Shown here: positions 32,001 through 37,517 of the stretch, in pieces
Layout of the letters: the number at the start of each line of letters is the position of its first letter
Numbering within the stretch: position 1 is the first letter of the stretch
NCBI GenBank assembly: GCA_001839685.1
Contig: MLAK01000778.1
Location: forward strand, 1-40,351
Source: Tritrichomonas foetus
Taxonomy: Eukaryota; Parabasalia; Tritrichomonadida; Tritrichomonadidae
Length of the DNA stretch: 40,351 nt
Reading direction: 5' to 3'
The notes under the pieces: generated by a model
The model's database searches: none
What the model was told of the DNA's origin: nothing
What the model saw: the letters and a program-made list of their open reading frames with translations, nothing else
Translations under genes and position numbers: made by a program

Positions 32001-32413
32001 ATGTAACAACTTATGTAATCGGAACAAATGGTGACCTTTCTGTTGGATGTCCATCTGCTCGTAATTGTGAAAGTGTTACCATTGAAATTCGAAGTGATAC
32101 TGAAAGAAATGAGAAAATTGGGGCTAAAAAGAAAGATTTCTCCATTTTGGATCAACTCGATAATATTAATACAGAAGGTGCATTCAAAACAATATTTGAA
32201 CGTGTTTTCAGAGCAACAAAAGTTAAAATGATGGGAACAAAGGGTGATGAAACACTAAAGACCAAATTTGAAAATCTGAAAAAAAGAATTGAGAGAAGTG
32301 GATCACTTAGTCCTGATGTGGATCAGAAATTAACGGCCCTTATCGGAATGGCATCTGGCAAAATAAGAAAAGTATTCAATGATGCTCAAATTACTGCAAT
32401 GGCCAAAAAATAA
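14084..32413 (+). CDS. Giant midasin-like AAA+/vWA/GATase-like protein
   Basis: Encodes 6,109 residues numbered from TTG 14084, really the continuation of the pseudokinase. Order: kinase C-lobe with APE (1-115); Sel1-like helical segment (about 125-190); six AAA+ modules with P-loops at 310 (GPTGTSKT), 592 (GKVGCGKT), 948 (GPTGAGKT), 1286 (GNSGFKT, degenerate), 1680 (GPPGQGKH, altered) and 1997 (GDTASGKS); Walker B acids at 379-380 (DE), 675-676, 1020-1021 (DE), 1427 (KD), 1756 (EN) and 2144 (DG). A helical linker follows with coiled coil near 2800-2900, then an acidic tract (4750-4830), vWA domains at about 4915-5110 (DCSSF, imperfect MIDAS) and 5270-5460 (DSSIS, TDG at 5387), a glutamine-amidotransferase-like segment (5539-5805) and a last vWA (DYSGS at 5867, TDG at 5949). 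The six-AAA, linker, acidic, vWA order is midasin-like; the kinase, extra vWAs and GATase part are not. Confidence 0.8.
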   Translation: MIFLAPEIITERKYSDKSDVYAFGIVVMMMLMGTENILENDFDEQELIEEIPNGLITVIPKIIPTFLHEIILDCLSVDPVKRPDSSKLINNISSLLDKAVSDFDVSKDIFTDYFDSLNSITDFMDEEVKASKVAADKGDVANMVRYSTFRKDGKNCKQNISEAIKYLEMAVKHEPSNKLYINKLKILKAKLNNNGALNLSLKSRFKGNTFTSEEKQIIAANNPQINVTNDINPVQIEFIRLCDDPFFEKKNFNIDDLYNNIQREIGVSKMPDLDREELEKENFIFTKGAEDRLAKLFDYLSVGVPVLLEGPTGTSKTLSAEVVCKLLKKELIRFNLSSETKTRDLVGRYVGDVDSWAGISQHDGPFYTAFKEGKILLLDEINLASPSVLQCIEESLDSGVLSIEIPGRPLVPIKMHPQFRLIATQNPNKGLFAHKRQDLGLKFYSRFQVINFPAFTKNELMMIAEGLAKRFDYKDMNVIHDLVNFHKEWSDNPLIADDAQCFTVREIAATVRALGDKSNVYDTVMTIYGARYPEQLKSELKKVMKKYPSLNTTPDPPCLPDFPYCFKNDSFNHTMKSSIFSLKNGRHIILTGKVGCGKTQMALWISNYYNKEFTDSKETDQFFCICTEDTKVADLVGHQSPAGHAEAGDKLIIWQDGFLTKAIKKGKCAVIESIDEAQATVTERLNGLLDQKYDNQDKYFEIPENPTESKVLIKKSFRILATCDIEKINQISPAFLNRFDIIVLENQINPKIPENKFKELVEILINKYTKESLDTAKLLGRKKIRIKIDKKQNNYQKNSIQPMKSVSGKIIEENEDYDYDYDYEYENEDLTLNIPPSTIRKICAKIGDYRNMSKIAKFCKALTKLYLVFCKNNKIGEDNTIECAVNLLSGDSNYIIPNSIRDCLLSMLHEITESTDDKFFYENSDALKNFMAKLMAYSLIEQPICVSGPTGAGKTSAARSFARMRPCHSVSKPAFQMHSFHSSTKTSQFYGTTTLSDGKINFHEGTLTVALKRGDVFIADEFNLSTQSVMKSLAPALEPSVGNNIFIPGIGQSINISSEFFFIACQNELGTIGRNAIPETIAHRFVNIDYPKPKLGDIQSICLSISKEGYAKSEKNPTSHIEAENIAKYMLGLNEMKNPYIPSWSLRDITKIFRRIKYQHTFFTDYIGITFYHNVLFYTLSAVSSNDIDKVIPKINNLMISAFNLTPSQADEYINCYKADPVIYEYEKNYFVKKNNAGVSVNLILKQMKAKTKSDDISYCYRLKSLWNAVFQVSLSDEREPILLMGNSGFKTFLASLFKYDAQIIALNQETSVAQLLGSSGFFTTSEAKLFYLKNLCHICQKTEFIPELQQKWKDATLNTKDIDSIINFGKERSPASFSYAIEHLAERFLSHCEEDKSCVLANTTLEFRPGLFLNAILQKKSLILKDLSNLPTIVLERFNELFSGKQNITLTEDIHNTFTSENYKELTDFSDSFRVFATCPANSPSKLSEAVLSRFSVVSTPEYQLEEQILVLQSYVNINGLNFDESDIDLLTNFTRDYNAKSKRYMSFPQLIKTIDLTSLLNDKTGIENQKINLGISLFRIIGGLIESPEQKKNLFSLINNCICSSLLSEEFLSINDCPLEPREFDGKNGLFSKMTQLFLPNPYAKNISSVISFTPLFCDLLDILHLGMTLHNPIIFEGPPGQGKHAAINYIANMLNLNVIYIMISQSTKVDDLLGKVTISRKEDGIHVEMLETKLVEVIRAQENVENSSIVVLENINNASPAVLNALVPIFNRYIDSILLPNGETLIKGSFNLIGIFNTQQVSSSKDKLPSALINSSIYHIVRKPDSSEIARIIYALFQSYGFTKSELDRFTDNFFKARSALSKEAKISSKLSLNDISKYILFRNITKEFLDETTILQIIFAYRFHQENMIQLMLKTLNLENMKFRPLFSYNLPSKQLYIRITKESRIGLELPLKQNNIDVSQLQLIDSLTLAQKHCLIFLACSILSKRACVVQGDTASGKSFLIRLMAQLLGAKLNVFQMNSDSSVSMLAGQSILVNELPNRDVIKFQTALNDLIINDQLREFIERNIDINQPKTWKPKMFAELINKIDEILPSVSSSADREILESALRLLRETMSPVNRFDHQESQFIRSIKNGEWVLIDGIESAPSEIAEKIASLCGENPELNLYECGPDFLFSKQIDFPPEKQIHDDFHLFITYNSISVKETQAIDQTFLIKSVSFTLPTIDSTIENTSQFLHGSLVSQSYPTDLSSEISSRFGCVHQVAKKESQSCPDIFAGDIQFTGRTLKFVTKAFLFNKEESLKQSDTIYRPIAFAIRSFYVNSYTDDNKDAFTNKLLTAFKNTPPNELIQGLQTNESNQKERNQLALIDLRNIQLFISKRTSNSHFVFTNFLVNCSLIQISDLTFAQKHIDDTLKMIGEIKDYNPNDLSYTISSKFGTIQAVKEIFDSLILNSVNLKVEHSCLQLKEKELESEDSLEDSLSKFNLLLKLSGNSISNECSILLDSDIRMSILKQIFEVSTKRNKNSILQLLDLMCKYPQTATFIDRIFPYNLFSDNSSKLTEVCYWIPLLVKCIARNIPFQIIHEKKVIQYSPVTDNLFQIYLYFDHINCLMISSGSKIIYGKRQKEAYSTFNESKISTLTNDAKRQRQLRKRSLIFYQSICYALDEKIQPSLKKVSSKSIKSYAAQSQIDYNDGNIRNTKQNKYVTINDFFRKTNSSMIKLAWNLVITLRDDQINYITNIIIPIEAEILRSIHASFKYSKHSKIESIYNFSMWMSHFEETLGYLYLINSGWKLNFEKSEMIELEKVMKELAVEEKYLSSNQNIEIWNHENYTEKLNKTKRHIENLMARSEKEKERQRNKKELEKLQKDLQEKCNSKNSHPLLSELIDLLTKLEPTEDSLILAKKKVRELNKTIENTWYTTRNSTIQWPKIKDDSWLFDEKSTNQREVLDALIEYSQIYQILKQLEVNKDKMKYLLQLNDFPQIENARKRLFNLYISSDSTKFSFNSHDLEITKHSLNAAYLSHLYKINLNLFCEPYTIIKIINDFVQREKITKADYDIINKYANTFPDDFCIVLPEIQPLALVYLFVEKSVNIPNTDYQAGPFLKENTKGAYLSSYLAPLMEQNFASFTECIYYIAVYAIQCLTSEKPPENSTNLKKIIYNITNRYRQNDKDTYSIFAIIYNLIDLSHNTDQFFEGKKGLKENIYKFTFDDILSSDKIILNDWVNNTDFLNKYPSFVFWICQNHQVTSQIKNLLKDYKPDPKKLPFWLHSLRVFSSKSCISFQTKALTDTAQIIKKTVDLYVLEKINNTFQHDNYRWINLLIPHVLPAFSDKNIHIIYTFLQQLCQDDQPNLTSSERSRKKEILESALKQVIDLVFSNQLQNYLSYDLNTKYCSTINFLTNPSDYVKNKINSSLYEECQSFLQTHEVSDIKIFIQNEKHIDSFIKRIKESIDDDEKSYNNIQIATNEDKFKKEKQKLKIQYSQLFDDYKNEVNQLLKNPPTSDFELLDKILLKEKQLKQRKFNFLEESIILTKITLNKSKKVPILVKGNKFTINHNHPLVYLGKLNETDITIDEKNTKKAERLEHYTIYKIDPSNDIEKLVISNISVTPYSFYKPKIYFLSQRVMEPKMYIDTMTSFKKQLNIFHQEFAEKIATNNLSPQVFQYISSLKEKADFLRSIKSVFINTENQKAEKTNVLVTDEIKKHFNQVHLKISNLNGKLMNLHKSWNRDKNGIISKELFRYQYEIPIPKMDENSCLYKEIKPSFPQKKRVLLSLPIISLSPTNELVCCMKKINAIIGPLVPSQYENSNKIEVNIISFVEEKVFCNIAFSKPELFYTLPVFDPYETIKIIVSIPKSESDSPETLNIKGYLNLRTESNKKLKIECIFQIILVPLNIILSCKHFKLCEQDSMFRICCGKMLFENRIKIYVNRKRGNGIKIMKKKTGQLNFVAVVEALDGNEAGEPTLSTNTEAGEILLEMPKPDFKNEFETKRLQCVVKIAFSQTFVSQVLIDCILYPFYIIFEIYDYRALKYTNNIEILWTYKIPQTLHFRIMSPCIPFPIIAWLESYLPDGIKILNIHNFSEKNDIKDKIKLSEDLAFSIDIDFIKENPPEINTGKIYNTPINSTSYTTQTTKSTENKSTYFGLNINTHSKCKTVEYKYKIDITFKKINQDFISRPFNNHIFNIHPSSISGIPIYLYSYSSHQFVKYHSSLALTQFSEPDLPIIAISPFHIIINKSNPMIIEYNNDVFVKNFGSKSIKYLKVDTAGNTFDGLPNPSSNLLPNYPILQSGIDLIVKGISKANTMLNKIALKGPTQQINCPKFTIFGKVDSSDLWFPAFDKYPTINTSFLDYRKENVELARKCLKSGIGEALNCEYQNDLYDSLCNNSNAISHSNFAIFMILFMEPKIIKNAYKFVHYLPSFIKNKSPNLHNCTPPSNAQPDLLIIYSYNFVNEIGRILKERYEELKELNFELSYYIKKDTLATIKEQAFSDLMYFDPKCNFHIDHSSEDREKFEKVKSSEEKNFISSFPPIEEVYDIYLLNENHKPVPKDFSYKLPLYNRPKIPKAPESEINNNDKLIDELPKIVIPNVLTIKSIQEFYFSCTQGSYLLPIYIFSTNIQKKLDNARHYLMTLALIYKELTHYHNNNYSIVCESINSFIHAFISLVHQFKSAGVDFSDLPAEYKEIFEKEYHGYKGSEFIKLPELETPQLRPSQWKTKDGYTSNIVKFANQQTFDNLSFNIDDQYNTQANIITNSNIQNEEEDIRENPTDIIERNPDAITNDDQQATVARVVNTFSDDSFSDDEEEDNTEIPDDPLKPKVSLKINRDKISKLMYGRSLDGLISQFTESDGIERVVARIVHMNKNASLNIKHCSNNLIPHESEWFDTKATTFTIKGIIENCLHIQSRLIEDSVNASIPFSQMAVNLLIDCSSFIIKENKIYNMMLLCAFSYALNALEIPYAISIVADQRFRFVIKHFEEDHSIQALQRVLDCVLVPRYRTNYAETIYHAIEHWKINDDQRNQRAFFFFSDGLDENLVLVQSWKEKILNNPTNSFGFIFTSPKSLSSRNKDILEATWKDFSNGTLKAASLTRVVNILSDMKKIKEILNCFVHILSRPKSMFKSLNDKEDIKPEFPLSCRALNLFDFNHLKVDLLAKIADKGKIFVQKDRSMPLNASSSRLQRLDTAHYQNKTCKIISANVESSIQDEFAQFIHQITSMRKDSFRPYLETIFRPNKASQTVLSSTGTDFDITALVLNLINPVPDPLIYLEEKGGLVRNYGATIVIDSSISCFDILSSPHSLQTIRVLFSALSSIDIPCIDVIVATSGAPIVLCSEMPSLHCLGEKSQLWPALFVCLEEHKTTCDLESAIHAACDLRRMRSLDYTSILFVLTDGKFDEPTKERIKMATISCTQCGINPIGIGIGQYPFGISSIFQQAIYAPNPFDLVLGIASCFGEEIPDELPEIKPIIIMPPEMDSILNNTRDILKNEDSPVFKDLKNYLKEIAPAMDAFSDMYNEEQEVRNEHNELVNPEGVNTEMFVKDLLKGQKILIVMLYDCLLNIQENEHIIPAYLFKPANAGENAFVKKAVEFYGIEIKVVQNYKSAIMELNKETIPGKCDYYATWVLSGWSYEAIPDDGNPHLVLQFIDCLLKYNRNGGAVVMFAEGEPLFFQANLFLERLRLPNGKSTQLRLRGNHPGKQILNGDKSGQLDKPKTFNKNNFEFQKCQRSSLAHNLVTIYEGETISFAPNDRSQYDPFIPFMRDSDNGISALFLPGDQENDTGDIVIDCGYTKLFDGMTTNGTFRYIQNIAGWTAQAEARRTAGIQPKDYRPKAVRWRLDESVRYNGFTPMPEMSDNEDDEEAELSSMKRLFAIDYSGSISGDRLYHSNLEAIFNKYYVYGDHILLWDSHAYPCDYNRIKDIWENREGNGGTCPNVIAQYVADNPSVPREHLILVTDGHVFEGTIDASDQILQANNISFKYVTTYVIGTNGDLSVGCPSARNCESVTIEIRSDTERNEKIGAKKKDFSILDQLDNINTEGAFKTIFERVFRATKVKMMGTKGDETLKTKFENLKKRIERSGSLSPDVDQKLTALIGMASGKIRKVFNDAQITAMAKK
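16529..16560 (+). repeat. GATTAT hexanucleotide repeat in coding sequence
   Basis: Repeats of GATTAT encode a Asp-Tyr run (DYDYDYDYEYENED) in a linker between AAA modules 2 and 3 of the giant protein. The repeat keeps the reading frame and is probably length-variable. Confidence 0.8.
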
Positions 32414-32571
32414 TATTCAAGATGGATCGTTTAATTTTGTTATTAAATTTTTTTTAGTTTTGATATTATTGTTTTAATATTATTGTTTCGATATTCTTGA
32501 TAATATTGTTTTGAAAATATAGAAAAAAAAAATCATATAATATTCATGTTTACTAAACATACTTGTCTCCA

Positions 32572-35511
32572 TTAAGACAAAAGATTCCTAAGAACTTGTG
32601 AACTTACACCCACATCTGTCGCATATTCAGCAAAATCGATATCGATTTGGGCGATAAGTGGAATGAGAGGTTGAATTTCTGGGAACACTTTTTCTAACTC
32701 CGGTGGCATTGGCTTCAATACACCTTTGAACACACAATATTTCTTCAGGAAAAACAAATCAGCTTTTCTGGTAAGAGTTCTTATTAATCCAAGAACAACG
32801 TGCCATTGTTGACAAGCCGCAAAAATCAAAATAGCTTGTCCAATTTTTCCTTTTTGATAATATTTTACTCCGATTTTTATTAAAAGTTCTCTCTTTTCCT
32901 TTTCGTTTTTCACACATCCTCGAATGAATTTCAGTGCAAGATCAAGTTGTTCATGTTCAAGTAAATAATCAACAGCAGGATGATCAAGTCTAGCCATTCT
33001 AAAAAGCATTGCACCATCGTTATAGTTTCCTTGTAAAAGGAGTGATATTGCAGTGGCTTTTAAGTGAATAACCATTTTGTCTGGGATTTTATCTTCTTCT
33101 GAACAAGCAATTATGCAACCTGCAAGTGCTGCACTCTTTAAAAAATCTCTTTCTTGAGAAGTATCTTGTGATAAAATATTTACAGCTTCATCAAAATTAT
33201 TCGCGAAAAGTGCACTGGAAACTTTAGAATTAAGGAATTCTGGCGTAACATATTGAACGGCTGAATACAGCATTGACATAATTCTTTCAAAGTTTCCTGT
33301 TTCGCCTGCACCGCTATGATACTGTAAAGAAAGTGGAACTTTATGAGGATCATGTAAAATTAACCAGATATTTCTCATATCTGGATAAAACCAAGGTGTC
33401 TCTTTTCCAAAACAATCAAATTTTTCAATATGAGAATTCAAGTTTTCAACATTCTTATCAGGATCTTGTCCTTCAATATGACTCTTTTTTGCGTTTTCTA
33501 TTAAGCTCTCATTTTCACAGTGAATAAGGTTTTCCGTTTTATTTGTGTCAAAAGAAGCAAGTTCTTCGTTGGTGATTGAGCCGTGAATGTGTGCAAGTGG
33601 ATGATTTTGAATGTGTCTTGCTCTTCTTTGCTGAAGCGTGTCAGGTTGAAGAATTTTTGATTCTGATGAAAGTGAGCGCCAATCAGAAACTCTTAAAAAT
33701 CGAGATATTCGATCTTTTCCAATAACAAATACGATGTCGGGAGTTACTGGAACAAATGAAGTTACTGGACTTGGGCAAGTTCTGAATCCTTTGGAATCAT
33801 TCACAAACAAAGTATTATTATTACAAATACCAAAAACTTTTGACTGACAAAATCTCATCACACTAATATTTGATGCAGCAACATTAATATTTTTAGATTT
33901 CTTTGTTGAAAAGTCATGAATGAGGAGATTTCCATTATCAAAAGCAATAACCATTTGTTTAGTTGATAAGCAAAGAGAAATTGGAAGAACAGGTGCACTA
34001 ATTGAGAATTTATTTGGTAGAAAGATTGCACCATCATTATCATTATATTTAATGAATAAAATTGCCTTAGATTTCAATAAAACGCCAAGTTCACCACTTA
34101 GTGGACCACTGATTGACTCTTTTACTGCAATATCTACAATATCACTTGGTAATAAAACCGGCGTTTCTTTTCCATTGATAAAAATTCCTAAAATATGAGA
34201 TTCTCGTTGAACTATGAAAGCACCTGAATGTGTTGAAATACATCTTTTTGCAGAAGACACTCGTGAATTATAAATCACTACTTCAAAAGTATCAAGTCGA
34301 ATTTCACCTACTGCAGATGAACCTTTAAAGTAAATTTTATTAATCTTATTTGAAATACCAACGAAATCAACAGCTCCTTCGAAAACTTGGAATCTTTTCA
34401 TTTCTTTCAAATCAAAACTTCCAAATTTACAAATTTGGACAATTCCCGTTGATGTTCCAAATGCATAATACTCATCATTACAATCAATACTAGTAATGGT
34501 AAGAGGAAAATTAAAACAAGCATGAACAATCCTTGATCTTTCAACATCATATAAAACCGGACCAAGTTCAGAATAAACGATAAACAACTCTTTATCACTC
34601 ATTACATTTTTAACACATTTTACAGCAGTTGAATTACTATGTTTTGGTTGGATTTCATTTGTGACAGAAAATTTCAAAGTATTAGGTTTAGAATCAAAGA
34701 CTGAAAGGAGTCCATTTCGATGAAGAACAATAAAACGAGTGTGAGTATCATGAAGTTGGAAAATTTTGGAAAATGAAGAAGCAGAAGCTCGTTGTCGAAT
34801 TAAAGGAATCAAAGTTTTTGATTCAATATGGAAGAACACAATTTCATTTTCTAAAACAACCCAAATAAAACCAGGAAAGTGTTTTGACCATTGAATGTCT
34901 TGGATATTGTCAGGACAGCTTAATTCAACACATTCATAAAAAGATTTCGGCTTAGGATCACCTTGATTGTATTGATAAACCGAAAATTGTGGCGATGATG
35001 AACTTAAAAGCAAATAGCCAGTATGGTGAACATCAAATTGTATATTTTTATAGCTGGCTTTTAATTGAATGTCCCAATTGATTTCTATTCGACGAAGAAC
35101 ATCAGTATTATTGTTAGCATTATAAGATAGCTGAACGAGATGATTATTTGAAAATAAGGCGATAACGCTGTTTCCTTGCCAGCAAAGATCGAGACATTTT
35201 GAATTATTCGCGTATGGAAGAATTGAACACATGGATCCTCGTTTTTCGACATCCCAAAACAATAAATTGCCTAAATTGTCGCCAAACGCCATCCAACGAT
35301 GAAAACTGTGAAATTTCAATGCAGTAATGATACTTGGTCGAAAGTCGTAAGAATATAAGCGGTTGATTTTCCCACATTCAACTTCGAAAAAATTAATCGT
35401 CGAACCTGTAGCGAAGCATGCTATTCCACATGACCCCCAATCGATAGCATTTATGTTTTCGGGTAAAAATGCAGATGGGAGGACAGGAATCATGTTTTTA
35501 ATATCAAACAT
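32572..35511 (-). CDS. WDR11-like WD40 protein
   Basis: Encodes 979 residues. The N-terminal half (about 1-560) is made of WD40-like beta-propeller blades, starting with NINAIDWGSCGIACFATGST, close to the first blade of WDR11 (a DW-G-IAYG-type start). The C-terminal third (about 760-979) is an alpha-solenoid with repeated short helices (ALFANNFDEAVNIL, ATAISLLLQGNYNDGAMLF, HEQLDLALKFIRGC), matching the WDR11 helical tail. WDR11 forms a complex with FAM91A1 and C17orf75 that tethers vesicles at the trans-Golgi and helps endosome sorting. The protein is shorter than the roughly 1,220-residue animal form. No membrane segment or signal peptide. The giant gene upstream is convergent, only 158 bases away. 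A full Myb-type box lies 11 bases before its ATG. Confidence 0.75.
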   Translation of the reverse strand: MFDIKNMIPVLPSAFLPENINAIDWGSCGIACFATGSTINFFEVECGKINRLYSYDFRPSIITALKFHSFHRWMAFGDNLGNLLFWDVEKRGSMCSILPYANNSKCLDLCWQGNSVIALFSNNHLVQLSYNANNNTDVLRRIEINWDIQLKASYKNIQFDVHHTGYLLLSSSSPQFSVYQYNQGDPKPKSFYECVELSCPDNIQDIQWSKHFPGFIWVVLENEIVFFHIESKTLIPLIRQRASASSFSKIFQLHDTHTRFIVLHRNGLLSVFDSKPNTLKFSVTNEIQPKHSNSTAVKCVKNVMSDKELFIVYSELGPVLYDVERSRIVHACFNFPLTITSIDCNDEYYAFGTSTGIVQICKFGSFDLKEMKRFQVFEGAVDFVGISNKINKIYFKGSSAVGEIRLDTFEVVIYNSRVSSAKRCISTHSGAFIVQRESHILGIFINGKETPVLLPSDIVDIAVKESISGPLSGELGVLLKSKAILFIKYNDNDGAIFLPNKFSISAPVLPISLCLSTKQMVIAFDNGNLLIHDFSTKKSKNINVAASNISVMRFCQSKVFGICNNNTLFVNDSKGFRTCPSPVTSFVPVTPDIVFVIGKDRISRFLRVSDWRSLSSESKILQPDTLQQRRARHIQNHPLAHIHGSITNEELASFDTNKTENLIHCENESLIENAKKSHIEGQDPDKNVENLNSHIEKFDCFGKETPWFYPDMRNIWLILHDPHKVPLSLQYHSGAGETGNFERIMSMLYSAVQYVTPEFLNSKVSSALFANNFDEAVNILSQDTSQERDFLKSAALAGCIIACSEEDKIPDKMVIHLKATAISLLLQGNYNDGAMLFRMARLDHPAVDYLLEHEQLDLALKFIRGCVKNEKEKRELLIKIGVKYYQKGKIGQAILIFAACQQWHVVLGLIRTLTRKADLFFLKKYCVFKGVLKPMPPELEKVFPEIQPLIPLIAQIDIDFAEYATDVGVSSQVLRNLLS

Positions 35512-35522
35512 TTTTTACAGGC

Positions 35523-35530
35523 GACCGTTT
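35523..35530 (-). promoter_or_regulatory. M3-like Myb recognition element
   Basis: Plus-strand GACCGTTT (AAACGGTC in the direction of the WDR11-like gene) fits the T. vaginalis M3 core-promoter consensus and ends 11 bases before the ATG at 35511. The motif is seen; its role is inferred. The remaining 390 bases to 35917 are AT-rich with no gene. Confidence 0.45.
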
Positions 35531-35917
35531 ATTTTAGTCAAAAATTTGAAAAGAATATTCAATCAATTCAATGTATTAAAATTATTTCTGTAGAGATTAA
35601 TAAGTTTACATTTTTAGTTTCAATTGAAATATTAAATTCCTAAAAACAATAACAAATTTCAAGAAACTTGTTTTACAACATTCGTGCAATTATTTATTTT
35701 TTTTTATTATTGATTTTGTCTATTCTCATAACAATAAAGATCAATCATGAAATAGAAACCAGAATTCAAATCAAATCTTTTTGAATTGTATCATTCACAT
35801 CATTTAGAATGTTCGAAAATGATATATGTAAAAGATCACTTATACGAAAATTGACTTCCAGAAATTGGTATTTTTATCAAAAGCAGTATTACCAAATGAT
35901 GTGACATTTGAGATGAA

Positions 35918-37435
35918 ATGAATTTTCAAACATTCTTGACTTATAGATACATGTCATCTAAATTTCAAATGTCCTCAGAAGGAATTAAAAGAGTAAAAGA
36001 ACTGTATCATAAAGATAATTTTAAATTTATTGTTGATGGAAAAGAATATTCATGTTCAAAATATGAAGCCGTATTTTCCTCTCCAAAAATTTTAGATTTA
36101 TTCCTGATTGACTCATCTTTAAATGAGTATGAAATTAATACAAGTTACAATGAAGAATATCATAAAGAAATCGCAACTAAAGACAAAATTTCTAAAGAAA
36201 AAGAAAGGCAATTAAGGATGATTTCTAAGATCACTTCTTCAAAAAAATCGAGTTATTCATCATGATATCATGATGAAGAATTTCATCCACGATTCTGTGA
36301 CGAATATGAAAAAGCAAATTCACAAAAAGAACCAATTAAAGATTATTTCCTTGAAGTTATGAAATTAATGAAAGGAGAAACAATTGAAATTGATAAAGAT
36401 TTGAGGGCATATTTAATGGAAGTGAATTTAAAATTAGGAAATGTTGAATTGGCATCACATCTCATTTCTGAAACAACAACTGAAATAAATATAAATAATG
36501 CAATTGAACGTTTACAATATAAATCAATATCAGGAGTTGATTTTAAGAGTGAAATTGATTTTATTGCAAGCAACTTTGAAGCATTTTCAAATGAATCTTA
36601 TCAAAAACTTGATCAAAATCTTTTAGAAATGATTTTAACATCGTCTTCATTTCGAATTGAATCAGAAGATTCATTTTATGAAAAGATTAAGCATTTTCAA
36701 AATCATGGTTCATTATCAGATGAGCTTTTTTATTTTATGGTTCAATATGTTCGTTGTGAATATTTAAATAAAGAAGATAATTTGAATGATTATCTTTCAT
36801 TACTTGAATCACATAAAGAGCTTTTTTGGAATAGTTCATTAATTTGGGATTCGATTCGATCTCGATTATTAAATCGTCCTAATTATTATCTTTATTCCAA
36901 AGCTAAACAACGACATCATGTAATTGATCATTTTTCAACCAAAGATGGCAATGTTTTTAAAGAACTTACAAAGAAAAGTAAAGATGGAAAAAATCCTCTT
37001 GAATCTGAAGAAATGAGTATTTCTAGTTCTTATGGATTGATATCAGCAAAACATCTTATACCAGGTAATAGTGTATCAACAATAATCAAGAAAGGTAGCT
37101 ATCAATATCCTTGGATTTTGGTTGACCTCAAAAATAGGAAAATTAAATTGAATGATTTTCATGTAGTGACACAATATAATCATTATATTACTCATGAGAT
37201 TGTTGAAGGATCAAATGATTGTCAATCATGGACTCTTCTCAAAGAACGTAAGATTGAAAGATCACAATATTATGGAACAAAAATATATATTGATAAAAGG
37301 TCAAATTTCGAAGAAAATGCGTTGTATCGATATATTCGTTTGTCAGTAAAAAGAATATACGATGATTATGGATCAGACATAGAATTTTTAACAGTTAGAT
37401 CAATAACTATTACTGGTGAATTATTTACATATTGA
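35918..37435 (+). pseudogene. BTB-like/discoidin-like gene with in-frame TGA
   Basis: One frame (frame 2) runs from ATG 35918 to the stop at 37435, interrupted by a single TGA at 36263-36265. The 115 residues before it contain FKFIVDGKEYSCSKYEAVFSSPKI-type sequence, the BTB-like start typical of large trichomonad families. After the TGA the frame continues without an ATG until 36359 and encodes helices, then from about 36960 a F5/8-type-C (discoidin)-like domain (YPWILVDLKNRKIKLNDF, VEGSNDCQSWTLL, YRYIRLSVK). Such proteins are assumed to act as adaptors or to bind partners through the jelly-roll. A start at 35951 (second Met) is possible. The stop may be a real inactivation, a sequencing error or read-through; the uncorrupted frame on both sides argues that any loss is recent. 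Confidence 0.7.
36257..36276. repeat. Perfect 20-bp palindrome containing the TGA
   Basis: TCATCATGATATCATGATGA equals its own reverse complement. The in-frame TGA (36263-36265) is inside it. A perfect palindrome of this length is notable in coding DNA; the cause is unknown. Confidence 0.9.
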
Positions 37436-37517
37436 AACAAAGTATATTGAATAAGTCCAACGATGTTAATGTAAAATAAATTTCGTTATTCAGAAGTTTT
37501 TAATATTATAATTTCAT

